Source: JASLDZ01 sp964244065 (GTDB lineage: Bacteria; Pseudomonadota; Alphaproteobacteria; Caulobacterales; Caulobacteraceae). Taken from it: 64,000 nt of DNA. Numbering within the stretch: position 1 is the stretch's first letter; the number at the start of each line of letters is the position of its first letter. The translations under genes and the position numbers were made by a program. Positions 50,724-58,783 of this stretch are shown here, one piece after another. The notes below the pieces were generated by a model, which worked only from the letters and a program-made list of their open reading frames with translations, had not been told where the DNA came from and did not search any database. Location of the stretch: contig CAXTHH010000001.1 in the NCBI GenBank assembly GCA_964244065.1, positions 434,001-498,000 on the forward strand, written 5' to 3'.

Positions 50724-51818
50724 GTGACCGACCTTCCCTCCCGTGCCGCGGGCGATCCGCTGGTCATCTCGGTCGACGTCATGGGCGGCGACCACGGCCC
50801 GCCCGTGTTCGTCGCCGGCGTGGCCCTGGCGGTGCGCCGCCTGCGTGGCCGGCCGGTCCGCTTCCTGCTGCACGGGGACGAGGCGGCGATCCGCGCCGAG
50901 CTCGCCCGCCGCACCCTGGCCGAGGCCGTGTGCGAGGTGCGGCACACCGACAAGGTGATCTCCGCGGACGAGAAGCCTGGCCAGGCGGTGCGCCGGGGCA
51001 AGGGATCCAGCCTCTGGAACGCGGTGGAGGCGGTGAAGACGGGCCAGGCGCATGCGGCCGTCAGCGGCGGCAACACGGGCGCGCTGATGGCGGTGTCCAA
51101 GGTGCAGCTTCGCACGCTGGGCGACATCGACCGGCCGGCGATCGTGGCGAGCTGGCCCACGCTGAGGGGCGTCACCGCGGTGCTCGATGTCGGCGCCAAC
51201 ATCGACTGCGACGCCCCCATGCTGGTGCAGTTCGCTATCCTGGGCGAGGCGTTCCACTGCGCCGTGCACGGCGCGTGCAAGGTTGACGGCGGCCCCTGCC
51301 GCTCGTCCATCGGCATCCTCAACGTCGGCTCGGAGGACGTGAAGGGCCACGGCGAAGTGCGCGAGGCGCATCGCCTGCTCCGAGAATCCAAGCTGGAACT
51401 GGACTACCGCGGCTTCGTCGAGGGCAACGACATCGCCAAGGGCACGGTGGACGTGGTGGTCACCGACGGCTTCACCGGCAACGTGGCGCTGAAGACGGCG
51501 GAGGGGATGGCGCGCTTCTTCGCCACCACGCTCAAGGGCACGCTCACCTCCTCGCCGCTGGCCACCGCGGGGGCGGTGATGGCTTCCGGCGCGCTGGGCA
51601 GGATGCGCGCGCGGCTCGACCCCTCGTCGGTGAACGGCGGCCCGCTGCTGGGGCTCAGGGGCACCGTGGTGAAGAGCCACGGCGGGGCGGACGCGGCGGG
51701 CGTGGCGAACGCCCTGGTGATCGCCGCCGACCTCGCGGGCAGCGACTACCTCCAGCAGATCGAGCGCAACCTGGAGGCCTTCGCCGCGGCCGCGGCGCCC
51801 GCCGAGAGCGCCGCGTGA
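50724..51818 (+). CDS. plsX: Phosphate acyltransferase PlsX
   Basis: 364 residues from a GTG at 50724 (VTDLPSRAAGDPLVISVDVMGGDHGP); the longer frame upstream crosses the repeat. Motifs: SVDVMGGDHGPPVFVAG, AAVSGGNTGALMA, LDVGANIDC, LNVGSEDVKGHGEVREAHRLL and VTDGFTGNVALKTAEG. It makes acyl-phosphate from acyl-ACP in phospholipid synthesis. The stop overlaps fabH (GTGA). Confidence 0.96.
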   Translation: MTDLPSRAAGDPLVISVDVMGGDHGPPVFVAGVALAVRRLRGRPVRFLLHGDEAAIRAELARRTLAEAVCEVRHTDKVISADEKPGQAVRRGKGSSLWNAVEAVKTGQAHAAVSGGNTGALMAVSKVQLRTLGDIDRPAIVASWPTLRGVTAVLDVGANIDCDAPMLVQFAILGEAFHCAVHGACKVDGGPCRSSIGILNVGSEDVKGHGEVREAHRLLRESKLELDYRGFVEGNDIAKGTVDVVVTDGFTGNVALKTAEGMARFFATTLKGTLTSSPLATAGAVMASGALGRMRARLDPSSVNGGPLLGLRGTVVKSHGGADAAGVANALVIAADLAGSDYLQQIERNLEAFAAAAAPAESAA

Positions 51819-52786
51819 TCCGCACCGCGATCACCGGCGTGGGCGGCCACTTGCCGGAGCGGGTGGTCACCAACGCCGAGCTTGCCGAGCGGGTCGACAC
51901 CTCCGACGCCTGGATCCGCGAGCGGACCGGCATCCACGAGCGCCGGCAGGCGGCCGAGGGGGAGACGACCAGCGACCTGGCCACCGCGGCCGCGGCCAAG
52001 GCGCTCGCCGCCGCCGGGCGCACGCCTGCCGAGGTGGACCTGATCGTCGTGGCCACCACCACGCCCGACCTGACCTTCCCCGCCTGCGCGGCGGCGGTGC
52101 AGCGCAAGCTCGGCTGCCCCGTGGGCGTGGCCTTCGACGTGCAGGCCGTGTGCTCCGGCTTCGTCTACGCGCTCAGCGTGGCGGACGGCTTCGTCGCCCG
52201 GGGCCACAGCCGCTGCGCCCTAGTGATCGGCGCGGAGACCATGACGCGGCTGATGGACTGGACGGACCGCGGCACCTGCGTGCTGTTCGGCGACGGCGCG
52301 GGCGCGGTGGTGGTCGAGCCGGTCGAGGGGGAGGGGACCACGGCCGACCGCGGCCTGCTGAGCTTCGCGCTCCGCTGCGACGGGACCAGGCAAGACCTGC
52401 TGTACGTGGACGGCGGACCCTCCACGACCGGCACGACGGGCTTCCTGCGGATGGCCGGCCAGCAGGTGTTCCGCCACGCGGTGGTGAACATCTCCGAGGC
52501 GGTGGAGGCGGCGGCGGCCAAGGCGGGCGTGCTCGTGTCCGACGTGGACTGGTTCATCCCGCACCAGGCCAACCAGCGGATCCTGCAGGGCGTGGCCCAC
52601 CGGCTCGGCATCCAGGAGGAGCGCGTGATCTCCACCGTGGCGCACCACGCCAACACCTCCGCCGCTTCCATCCCGCTGGCGATGGCCGAAGCCGTGGACG
52701 ACGGGCGCATCCGCCCCGGCCAGCTGCTGTTGATGGAGGCCATGGGGGGCGGCCTGACCTGGGGCGCCTGCGTGCTGCGGCTGTAA
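51815..52786 (+). CDS. fabH: 3-oxoacyl-ACP synthase III
   Basis: 323 residues from a GTG overlapping plsX. The catalytic triad is Cys113 (VQAVCSGFVYAL), His250 (WFIPHQANQRI) and Asn280 (VAHHANTSAAS). It starts fatty acid synthesis by condensing acetyl-CoA with malonyl-ACP. It lies in the conserved plsX-fabH-ihfA-merR order of alphaproteobacteria. Confidence 0.96.
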   Translation: MIRTAITGVGGHLPERVVTNAELAERVDTSDAWIRERTGIHERRQAAEGETTSDLATAAAAKALAAAGRTPAEVDLIVVATTTPDLTFPACAAAVQRKLGCPVGVAFDVQAVCSGFVYALSVADGFVARGHSRCALVIGAETMTRLMDWTDRGTCVLFGDGAGAVVVEPVEGEGTTADRGLLSFALRCDGTRQDLLYVDGGPSTTGTTGFLRMAGQQVFRHAVVNISEAVEAAAAKAGVLVSDVDWFIPHQANQRILQGVAHRLGIQEERVISTVAHHANTSAASIPLAMAEAVDDGRIRPGQLLLMEAMGGGLTWGACVLRL

Positions 52787-52883
52787 GCTGCGCCGTCATG
52801 TCCAAGCCCAGCGTGAAGCCTTTGACTTGACCCGCTTTCACCCGGGGTGCAGCGGTGCTGGCGAGGCTGAGGTGGAGGCGGGC

Positions 52884-53204
52884 ATGGCGGGGCGGGCGAT
52901 CACGCGGGCGGAGCTGGCCGACGCGGTGCTGCGCGAGGTCGGCCTCGGCCGACAGGAGTGCGCCGGCCTCGTCGACCGCACCCTGGAGCTGATGGTCGAG
53001 GCGCTGGAGAGGGGCGAGAGCGTGAAGCTCTCCGGCTTCGGCGTGTTCTCCGTGCGCGACAAGCGCGCCCGCATGGGACGCAACCCGAAGACCGGCGAGC
53101 CCGCCGCCATCGTGCCGCGTCGGGTGATCAGCTTCCGCGCCTCGCCCTTGATGAAGGCTCAGGTAGAGGCCGCGGCTCCGGCGCCGGAGCCGGCCCAGGC
53201 GTGA
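52884..53204 (+). CDS. ihfA: Integration host factor alpha subunit
   Basis: 106 residues from the ATG at 52884 (MAGRAITRAELADAVLREVGLGRQE), chosen over the frame start at 52827 because GGAGG lies 8 bases before it and the family begins here. The HU/IHF fold shows in VDRTLELMVEALERGESVKLSGFGVFSVRDKRARMGRNPKTGEPAAIVPRRVISFR. It bends DNA as a heterodimer with IHF beta. The C terminus is a short Ala/Pro tail. The stop overlaps the MerR-type gene. Confidence 0.95.
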   Translation: MAGRAITRAELADAVLREVGLGRQECAGLVDRTLELMVEALERGESVKLSGFGVFSVRDKRARMGRNPKTGEPAAIVPRRVISFRASPLMKAQVEAAAPAPEPAQA

Positions 53205-53794
53205 CCGCGCCGACCGCCGCCAAGGGTCCGGACGCGTTCCGCAGCATCTCGGAGGCGTCCGCCGAGCTGGGCGTGCCCGCCCACATGCTCCGGTTCTGGG
53301 AGACGAAGTTCGCCTTCGTCCGTCCCATGAAGCGCGCGGGGGGGCGCCGCTTCTACCGCCCGCAGGACCTGGACGTGCTGCGCGGCGTGCGCACCCTGCT
53401 CCAGGAGGAGGGCTACACGATCAAGGGCGTGCAGCGCCTCCACAAGGAGGGCGGCGTGCGCCGGCTGGTCGCCGCCAGCGGCGCGAAGGGCGAGGTCGCC
53501 GAGACGCCCGTGCGCGAGGCGGGCGCCGAGACGCCGCCGGGACCCACGGACGAGACGCTCGACGGCTTCGGCGGGAGCGGGGACGGGGACGCCGCCGAGG
53601 TGCTCGTGGGCCCGGAGGCGGTCGCCCCCGGCGAGGTGCTGGCCGCGGCCGCCCGGCCTGCGCCTCCGGCCCCGCGCGCTCCGCGCCACGTGCTGGACGC
53701 GACGGCGCGGGCTCGCCTGGGCGCGGTGCTGCGCGACCTCGAAACCGTGAAGGCGTCCATCGACGGCCTGCTACGGCGAGCCGCCGATTCCTGA
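53201..53794 (+). CDS. MerR family transcriptional regulator
   Basis: 197 residues from a GTG overlapping the ihfA stop (GTGA). An N-terminal winged helix-turn-helix (FRSISEASAELGVPAHMLRFWETKFAFVRPMKRAGGRRFYRPQDLDVLRGVRTLLQEEGYTIKGVQRLHKEGG) is followed by a long acidic, Pro/Ala-rich linker and a C-terminal helix (LGAVLRDLETVKASIDGLL). There is no metal-binding cysteine set. This gene commonly follows ihfA in alphaproteobacteria; its targets are unknown. Confidence 0.9.
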   Translation: MTAPTAAKGPDAFRSISEASAELGVPAHMLRFWETKFAFVRPMKRAGGRRFYRPQDLDVLRGVRTLLQEEGYTIKGVQRLHKEGGVRRLVAASGAKGEVAETPVREAGAETPPGPTDETLDGFGGSGDGDAAEVLVGPEAVAPGEVLAAAARPAPPAPRAPRHVLDATARARLGAVLRDLETVKASIDGLLRRAADS

Positions 53795-53834
53795 TTGCGC
53801 CGCTTCGGCGGCTCGCCTAGAAGCCGCGTCCGGC

Positions 53835-53911
<77 letters not shown>

Positions 53912-53925
53912 GCCGGACCTTCTTC

Positions 53926-54132
53926 CTACCCGTCCTGAGATCCCCCGTTCATCCAGCGGATGAGCGGGATCAGCGGCACGCCCCAGAGCACGCCCGCGGC
54001 GGCGAAGAACAGCGTCTGCGCCCAGGGCTGGGCCGGCACACGGTCGGCCAGCACCGCCACGCTCCAGATGTAGGCCAACAGGAAGCCGACCACGCCCGCC
54101 GAGCCCAGGAGCTTGCGCAGGCGTGTGGGCAT
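53926..54132 (-). CDS. DUF2842 family membrane protein
   Basis: 68 residues, MPTRLRKLLGSAGVVGFLLA start. Two membrane helices (GSAGVVGFLLAYIWSVAVLA and TLFFAAAGVLWGVPLIPLI) flank AQPWAQ, and the protein ends IRWMNGGSQDG. Size, the RLRKLLG opening and the PLIRWM ending fit DUF2842, a small alphaproteobacterial family of unknown function. Confidence 0.8.
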   Translation of the reverse strand: MPTRLRKLLGSAGVVGFLLAYIWSVAVLADRVPAQPWAQTLFFAAAGVLWGVPLIPLIRWMNGGSQDG

Positions 54133-54142
54133 GGAGGGCCTC

Positions 54143-54397
54143 TCAGCGAGCGGGCCGCTTGATCAGGCCCAGGAGGAACAGCAGCAGGCAGGCCCCGAGC
54201 ACCGAGGCGATCAGGCTGGAGATCCAGCCGCCGTAGTCGATCCCGGCCGCGCGCGCCAGGAAGGCGCCGATGAACGAGCCCACAAGGCCCACGATCAGGT
54301 TGGTCACGATGCCGTGCTTGCGGCCCATGATCTGCTCGGCGAGCCAGCCGGCGAAGATGCCGATGACGATCGCCCCGATGATGCCCACGCCGTTCAT
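54143..54397 (-). CDS. GlsB/YeaQ/YmgE family membrane protein
   Basis: 84 residues from the ATG at 54397. Three glycine-rich helices are visible: VGIIGAIVIGIFAGWLAEQIM, GIVTNLIVGLVGSFIGAFLA and WISSLIASVLGACLLLFLLG. This is the transglycosylase-associated/GlsB family, often stress-induced, with uncertain function. The much longer minus-strand frame covering the heme A synthase gene is a shadow. It is 10 bases upstream of DUF2842 on the same strand. Confidence 0.88.
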   Translation of the reverse strand: MNGVGIIGAIVIGIFAGWLAEQIMGRKHGIVTNLIVGLVGSFIGAFLARAAGIDYGGWISSLIASVLGACLLLFLLGLIKRPAR

Positions 54398-54523
54398 GCT
54401 CTCGTCTCCAGCCAAGCCCGGTGTCCAAAGGTCCGGCGCGACGCCGAGGTTCCGCCGTGCGTGGACGCCCGGGCGGGGAGGGTCTAGGGGTCGCGCGGGC
54501 GGCGCGCACGCGATGGTCACCGG

Positions 54524-55567
54524 ATGAAGTGGAGTTACAACGTCGAGCGCTCCTACGGCGTGGCGGCGTGGCTGTTCGCCGTGGCGGGGCTGGTGATCGC
54601 GCTTGTCGCGGTGGGGGGGGCGACCCGACTGACGGGCTCCGGCCTGTCCATCACCGATTGGCGGCCGGTGACCGGCGTGCTCCCGCCGATCTCGGCGCAG
54701 GGCTGGGCGGCGGAATTCGCCAAGTACCAGCGCATTCCGCAGTACGTGCAGGTGAACCGGGGCATGAGCCTCGGCGAGTTCCAGACGCTGTTCTGGTGGG
54801 AGTGGGGCCACCGGCTGCTGGCCCGCCTGGTCGGCTTCGTGTTCCTGGCGCCCTTCGTCGTCTTCCTGGCGTTGCGGCGCATCCCCAAGCGGCTGATCTG
54901 GCGCTGCGGGGTGATCTTCGCGCTCGGCGGGCTGCAGGGGCTGGTCGGCTGGTGGATGGTGGCCAGCGGGCTGGCGGGCCGGGTGTCGGTCGCGCCGGAG
55001 CGGCTGGCGACGCACCTGGGCCTGGCGCTGCTGCTCTACGCCGCCTGCGTCTGGACGGGCCTGGAGGCGTGGTTCGGCCGCGGCCGCATCGCCTACGAGC
55101 CGGATCGCAAATGGGGCTGGGGCGCCCCAGCCCTCGCCGCCCTGGCCTACGTCCAGTGCCTGATGGGCGCGCTCGTGTCGGGGAACCACGCGGGGCGGAT
55201 CGACGGCGACTGGCCGCTGATGGGCGGGCGGCTGTTCCCGGAAGGGTACGTGGCCGCCGGGCGGGGGCTGTTCGGCTCGCTGCTGCACAGCCTGCCCGCC
55301 GTGCAGTTCAACCACAGGCTCGTCGCCTACGCCCTCCTGATCGCCGCCGTGGGCTTCGCCGCCATCACCCAGGCCAACCGCTTCATGGCGTCCACGGTGC
55401 GCCGGCTCGCCTGGCTGTTCGCCGGCGCGGTGACCGTGCAGGCGGCGATGGGCGTGCTGACGCTGTGGGCCGGAGACCCGCTGTGGCTCGGCCTGATGCA
55501 CCAGCTGGGCGCCGTCGGCGTGCTCACCACGGCGCTGGCGCTGGCCTGGCGAACCCGCCGGAACTGA
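54524..55567 (+). CDS. ctaA: Heme A synthase (COX15/CtaA family)
   Basis: 347 residues, eight helices. Heme-ligand histidines appear in WWEWGHRLLARLVG, RLATHLGLALLLYA, VQFNHRLVAYAL and LGLMHQLGAVGV. The GGATRLTGSGLSITDWRPVTGVLPP loop is diagnostic of the type 2 (COX15-like) enzymes. It oxidises heme O to heme A for cytochrome c oxidase. Heme O synthase and oxidase genes are not in the window. Confidence 0.95.
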   Translation: MKWSYNVERSYGVAAWLFAVAGLVIALVAVGGATRLTGSGLSITDWRPVTGVLPPISAQGWAAEFAKYQRIPQYVQVNRGMSLGEFQTLFWWEWGHRLLARLVGFVFLAPFVVFLALRRIPKRLIWRCGVIFALGGLQGLVGWWMVASGLAGRVSVAPERLATHLGLALLLYAACVWTGLEAWFGRGRIAYEPDRKWGWGAPALAALAYVQCLMGALVSGNHAGRIDGDWPLMGGRLFPEGYVAAGRGLFGSLLHSLPAVQFNHRLVAYALLIAAVGFAAITQANRFMASTVRRLAWLFAGAVTVQAAMGVLTLWAGDPLWLGLMHQLGAVGVLTTALALAWRTRRN

Positions 55568-55633
55568 GGCGGTACCCGGATACCCAGCATTGCGGGCCCT
55601 TGCGGTGCAAGGCTTTGACGCACCCGCGGGTGC

Positions 55634-55662
55634 TTGACGTGGTCGAGCGGCACACGTATCAG
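55634..55662 (+). promoter_or_regulatory. Sigma-70-type promoter of rplM-rpsI
   Basis: TTGACG (55634-55639), 17 bases, TATCAG (55657-55662). The start would be near 55669, leaving a leader of about 50 bases before rplM. It lies in the 152-base gap after ctaA. Confidence 0.65.
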
Positions 55663-55719
55663 CCGCCCTCCATCGCGCCTCGCGTTCACGCGTGCTGCGC
55701 CTCGCTCAACGGATTTCCG

Positions 55720-56196
55720 ATGCACACCAAGACGACGGCTTCGCTGAAGCCGGCGGATGTCGAGAAGAAGTGGATCGTGATCGACGCGCAGGACGCCGTG
55801 GTCGGCCGCCTCGCCTCGTTCATCGCCCTGCGCCTCCGCGGCAAGCACCGCCCCGACTACACCCCGCACGTGGATTGCGGCGACCATGTCGTGGTCGTGA
55901 ACGCGCAGAAGGTCCGCTTCACCGGCAACAAGCTGAAGCAGCAGACCTACTACCGCCACACGGGCCATCCCGGCGGCATCAAGGAGGTGACCGCCGAGAA
56001 GCAGCTGAACGGCCGCTTCCCCGAGCGCGTGCTCCAGAAGGCCGTCGAGCGCATGCTGCCCAAGGAGAGCCCCCTGGCGCGTGCGCAGATGACCCATCTG
56101 CACGTCTTCGCCGGGCCCGACCACACCCACGCCGCCCAGACGCCGGAGCCGCTGAGCTTCGCCGAGCTGAACGGCAAGAACGTCCGGAGCGCGTAA
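55720..56196 (+). CDS. rplM: 50S ribosomal protein L13 (uL13)
   Basis: 158 residues starting MHTKTTASLKPADVEKKWIVID at 55720; the long upstream frame is a shadow of ctaA. Motifs: DAVVGRLASFIALRLRGKHRPDYTPHVDCGDHVVVVNA, YYRHTGHPGGIKEVTAEKQL and VERMLPKESPLARAQMTHLHVFAG. It is an early-assembling large-subunit protein, paired with rpsI as usual. Confidence 0.97.
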   Translation: MHTKTTASLKPADVEKKWIVIDAQDAVVGRLASFIALRLRGKHRPDYTPHVDCGDHVVVVNAQKVRFTGNKLKQQTYYRHTGHPGGIKEVTAEKQLNGRFPERVLQKAVERMLPKESPLARAQMTHLHVFAGPDHTHAAQTPEPLSFAELNGKNVRSA

Positions 56197-56202
56197 GCAC
56201 AG

Positions 56203-56847
56203 ATGTCCGACGTGACTCCCGAACAGATCACCGAAGCGGCCGGCGCACCCGCCTCCACCCGCGGCCAGGGCTTCGACGCCCTGTCGCAGCTCGGCGGCTC
56301 GGTGGGCGAGGCCGCCCAGGCCGCCCGCCCGGTCTACGAGCAGAAGCTGGACAGCCGGGGCCGCGCCTACGCCACCGGCAAGCGCAAGAACGCCATCGCC
56401 AAGGTGTGGCTGAGCCCCGGCAGCGGGCGCATCGTCATCGTCGGCGGCGACGCCAAGCGCGCGGCGGTGCTGAAGACGCGCCGCAACAAGGCGCAGAACG
56501 ATCCCGCCAAGGGCGCCGTCAAGGCGAACGAGGTGCCGGCCGGCCGCGAGCGCGACATGGCCACCTACTTCGCCCGCCCCGTGCTGCGCATGATGGTGGA
56601 GCAGCCGCTGGTGGTCACCGACCGCCGCACGCAGTTCGACGTCTACGTCAACGTCGAGGGGTCGGGCCTGTCCGGCCAGGCAGGCGCCATCCGCCACGGC
56701 ATCTCGAAGGCGCTGACCTACTACGAGCCCGGCCTGCGCGCGCTTCTGAAGCCGCACGGCTTCCTGACGCGCGACCCCCGCGTGGTCGAGCGCAAGAAGT
56801 ACGGCAAGGCCAAGGCCCGTCGCTCGTTCCAGTTCTCCAAGCGCTAA
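56203..56847 (+). CDS. rpsI: 30S ribosomal protein S9 (uS9) with an internal insertion
   Basis: 214 residues, against about 130 in E. coli and 155-160 in most alphaproteobacteria. Residues 1-52 are the alphaproteobacterial N-terminal extension. The core starts at AYATGKRKNAIAKVWLSPGSGRIVI, where a short turn (usually NGRD) would join directly to YFARPVLRMM. Here residues about 82-118 are inserted (56446-56556), rich in Lys/Arg (AKRAAVLKTRRNKAQNDPAK and more). The remaining core and the KARRSFQFSKR tail that touches P-site tRNA are normal. No frameshift is present. Confidence 0.95.
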   Translation: MSDVTPEQITEAAGAPASTRGQGFDALSQLGGSVGEAAQAARPVYEQKLDSRGRAYATGKRKNAIAKVWLSPGSGRIVIVGGDAKRAAVLKTRRNKAQNDPAKGAVKANEVPAGRERDMATYFARPVLRMMVEQPLVVTDRRTQFDVYVNVEGSGLSGQAGAIRHGISKALTYYEPGLRALLKPHGFLTRDPRVVERKKYGKAKARRSFQFSKR

Positions 56848-56873
56848 GCCGCTTCGAGAGTCTGGTTCAGGAG

Positions 56874-56905
56874 CGGGCGCTCCGGGGAGACCCGGGCGCC
56901 CGTTT
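56874..56905 (+). terminator. Intrinsic terminator of rplM-rpsI
   Basis: CGGGCGC-T-CCGGG-GAGA-CCCGG-GCGCCCG forms a stem of 12 pairs with one bulge and a GAGA tetraloop, followed by TTT. It starts 27 bases after the rpsI stop. Confidence 0.8.
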
Positions 56906-56913
56906 CCGTGTCT

Positions 56914-57027
56914 CCTCACCACCCTTCCCGGCGAAAGCCGAGGCCCAGGCTCAGTCGGGAGTCTCGCGAGGCGCGCCGCCGACGGACGCGTCGATCGGGT
57001 CCAGGCCTTCGTCGGGATGAGCGGAGG
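56914..57027. repeat. Diverged intergenic palindromic repeat (rpsI-argC)
   Basis: The left part CTTCCCGGCGAAAGCCGAGG with CCCAGG and the right part GGGTCCAGGCCTTCGTCGGG ending ATGAGCGGAGG are imperfect inverses. The terminal GGAGG (57023-57027) is the argC ribosome binding site, five bases before its ATG, as with copy 3 before mce. Confidence 0.6.
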
Positions 57028-57032
57028 TTTGC

Positions 57033-57977
57033 ATGATCCGCGTGTTCATCGACGGCGAGGCGGGCACGACGGGCCTGCAGATCCGCGAGCGCCTGGCGCC
57101 CCGCGCTGACGTCGAGCTCCTGTCCATCGACCCCGCGCGTCGCAAGGAGACGGCCGCCCGCGCGGAGCTCCTGAACGAGGCGGACGCGGTCATCCTGTGC
57201 CTGCCCGACGAGGCGGCCCGGGAGGCTGTCGCCCTGATCTCGAACCCCGCCGTGCGGGTGATCGACGCCTCCACCGCGCACCGCACCGCCCCCGGTTGGG
57301 CCTATGGCTTCCCGGAGCTGTCCCCCGCGCATCGCGCCGCGGTGGAGGGCGCCCGGCGCGTGTCCAACCCCGGCTGCTATCCCACGGGTTTCCTGGCGCT
57401 GGTCCGCCCGCTGGTGACGGTGGGCGTCGTCCCGGCTTCCTGGCCGACGACGGTGAACGCGGTCTCCGGCTACTCGGGCGGAGGCAGGGCGATGATCGCC
57501 GAGTTCGAGGACGCCGCCTCGCTCCATCACGTCGAGACGCCGTTCCGGCTCTACGGCCTGCACCTGACGCATAAGCATGTGGACGAGATGCGCACCCATG
57601 CCGGTCTGGCGCACGACCCCCTGTTCGCCCCCGCCGTCGGCCGCTTCGCGCAGGGCATGCTGGTGGAGGTCCCGCTCCAGCTGTGGGCGCTGCCGGGCGA
57701 CCCCTCCGTCGCGCAGGTTCACGCGGCGCTGGCCGACGCCTACGCCGGGTGCCGCTTCGTGGAGGTCGTGGGCCTGCCCCAGGCGCGCGCGCTGACGACC
57801 CTCGATCCCGAGGCGCTGAACGGAACCAACCGCCTGCAGCTGTTCGTGTTCGGCTCCGACGAGACCCGCCAGACGCGCCTGGTCGCCCGCCTGGACAACC
57901 TCGGCAAGGGGGCCAGCGGGGCGGCTGTTCAGAGCCTGAACCTGATGTTCGGCGTCGACGAGGGCGCGGGGCTCTAG
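57033..57977 (+). CDS. argC: N-acetyl-gamma-glutamyl-phosphate reductase, type 2
   Basis: 314 residues, the short type 2 form. NADP site MIRVFIDGEAGTTGLQIRERL, catalytic Cys115 in RRVSNPGCYPTGF, then SGYSGGGRAMIAEFE and GLHLTHKHVDEMRTHAGL. It catalyses the third step of arginine synthesis. The stop region overlaps the end of the convergent CPBP gene by 4 bases. Confidence 0.95.
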   Translation: MIRVFIDGEAGTTGLQIRERLAPRADVELLSIDPARRKETAARAELLNEADAVILCLPDEAAREAVALISNPAVRVIDASTAHRTAPGWAYGFPELSPAHRAAVEGARRVSNPGCYPTGFLALVRPLVTVGVVPASWPTTVNAVSGYSGGGRAMIAEFEDAASLHHVETPFRLYGLHLTHKHVDEMRTHAGLAHDPLFAPAVGRFAQGMLVEVPLQLWALPGDPSVAQVHAALADAYAGCRFVEVVGLPQARALTTLDPEALNGTNRLQLFVFGSDETRQTRLVARLDNLGKGASGAAVQSLNLMFGVDEGAGL

Positions 57978-58690
57978 AGCACCGCAATGATCGTGTTGCC
58001 GAAGTTGTGCATCAGCACGGGCAGCAGCAGGCTCCCGGTGCGCTGACGCACCCAAACGGCGATGAACGACGGGCCGGCGGTCAGGGCGAAGGTAAGCGGC
58101 TCAAAGCTGAAACCACCGTGGCGCGAGTAGCCGAACGCATGCGCCAAGCCGAACAGCATGCACGAGAGCACCGCCCCCCAGCTCCACTCGACGCCGAGAA
58201 AACGCCAGCGGCCAGCGAATGCCGAATAGAGCGCGAATAGGAGTACGCCGCGGTAGAACAGTTCCTCCTCCAGCCCCGGCATGGTCATCTGGAAGGCGAC
58301 GTTCTCCGCACTCGGCCCGCCGTTGGGGAAGACAAGCGCCAAGCCCACGAATACGGCCGCATACAGGGCGGCCACGGGCAGGGCGGTCCACAAGCTCCCC
58401 GGCTTTTGCCTTAGCGTCAGGCCGGTGCGGCGGAAGCCAAGCTGCGGCAGGGCCGCGACCGCCAGCGTGCCGGCCAGGGCGAGCAGCTTGCCGTCCCAAT
58501 TGCGCTCGCCCGGAATCAGATTGGGCAGGAGCCCGTAAAAGCGGGTGAGCAGGGCGTCGTTGACCAGCACCAAGATTGCGGCCACCAGCAGCCAGCGCAG
58601 GTCAAAACGGCGTCGGTCCAGGGCGCCGACGACAGCGCCCATGGCCAGCAGGATCGCCACGACTCCGCCGATGCCGAACAGTCCGCTCAC
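57974..58690 (-). CDS. CPBP family intramembrane metalloprotease
   Basis: 238 residues with about seven hydrophobic segments. The motifs are MPGLEEELFYRGVLLFALYSAF (EExxxR), LFGLAHAFGYSRH (FxxxH) and LLPVLMHNFGNTI (HxxxN), placing it in the CAAX protease/bacteriocin-processing (Abi) family. The substrate cannot be inferred from the neighbours (argC, phaC). Codon usage here includes more A/T than the flanking genes. Confidence 0.85.
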   Translation of the reverse strand: MSGLFGIGGVVAILLAMGAVVGALDRRRFDLRWLLVAAILVLVNDALLTRFYGLLPNLIPGERNWDGKLLALAGTLAVAALPQLGFRRTGLTLRQKPGSLWTALPVAALYAAVFVGLALVFPNGGPSAENVAFQMTMPGLEEELFYRGVLLFALYSAFAGRWRFLGVEWSWGAVLSCMLFGLAHAFGYSRHGGFSFEPLTFALTAGPSFIAVWVRQRTGSLLLPVLMHNFGNTIIAVL

Positions 58691-58783
58691 GCCGCCTCGC
58701 CCCCGCTCGACAAGCGCGATCTAGCCCGACTCGTCGCACCGCGCACTGACGTTGGGCGACTGCGCGGGTGCTGGAGACGAAGC

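Noticed and set aside
54143..55501. A 452-codon frame ending in the GlsB-like protein
   Set aside because: All but the last 84 codons are a shadow of the heme A synthase gene; the true start is the ATG at 54397.
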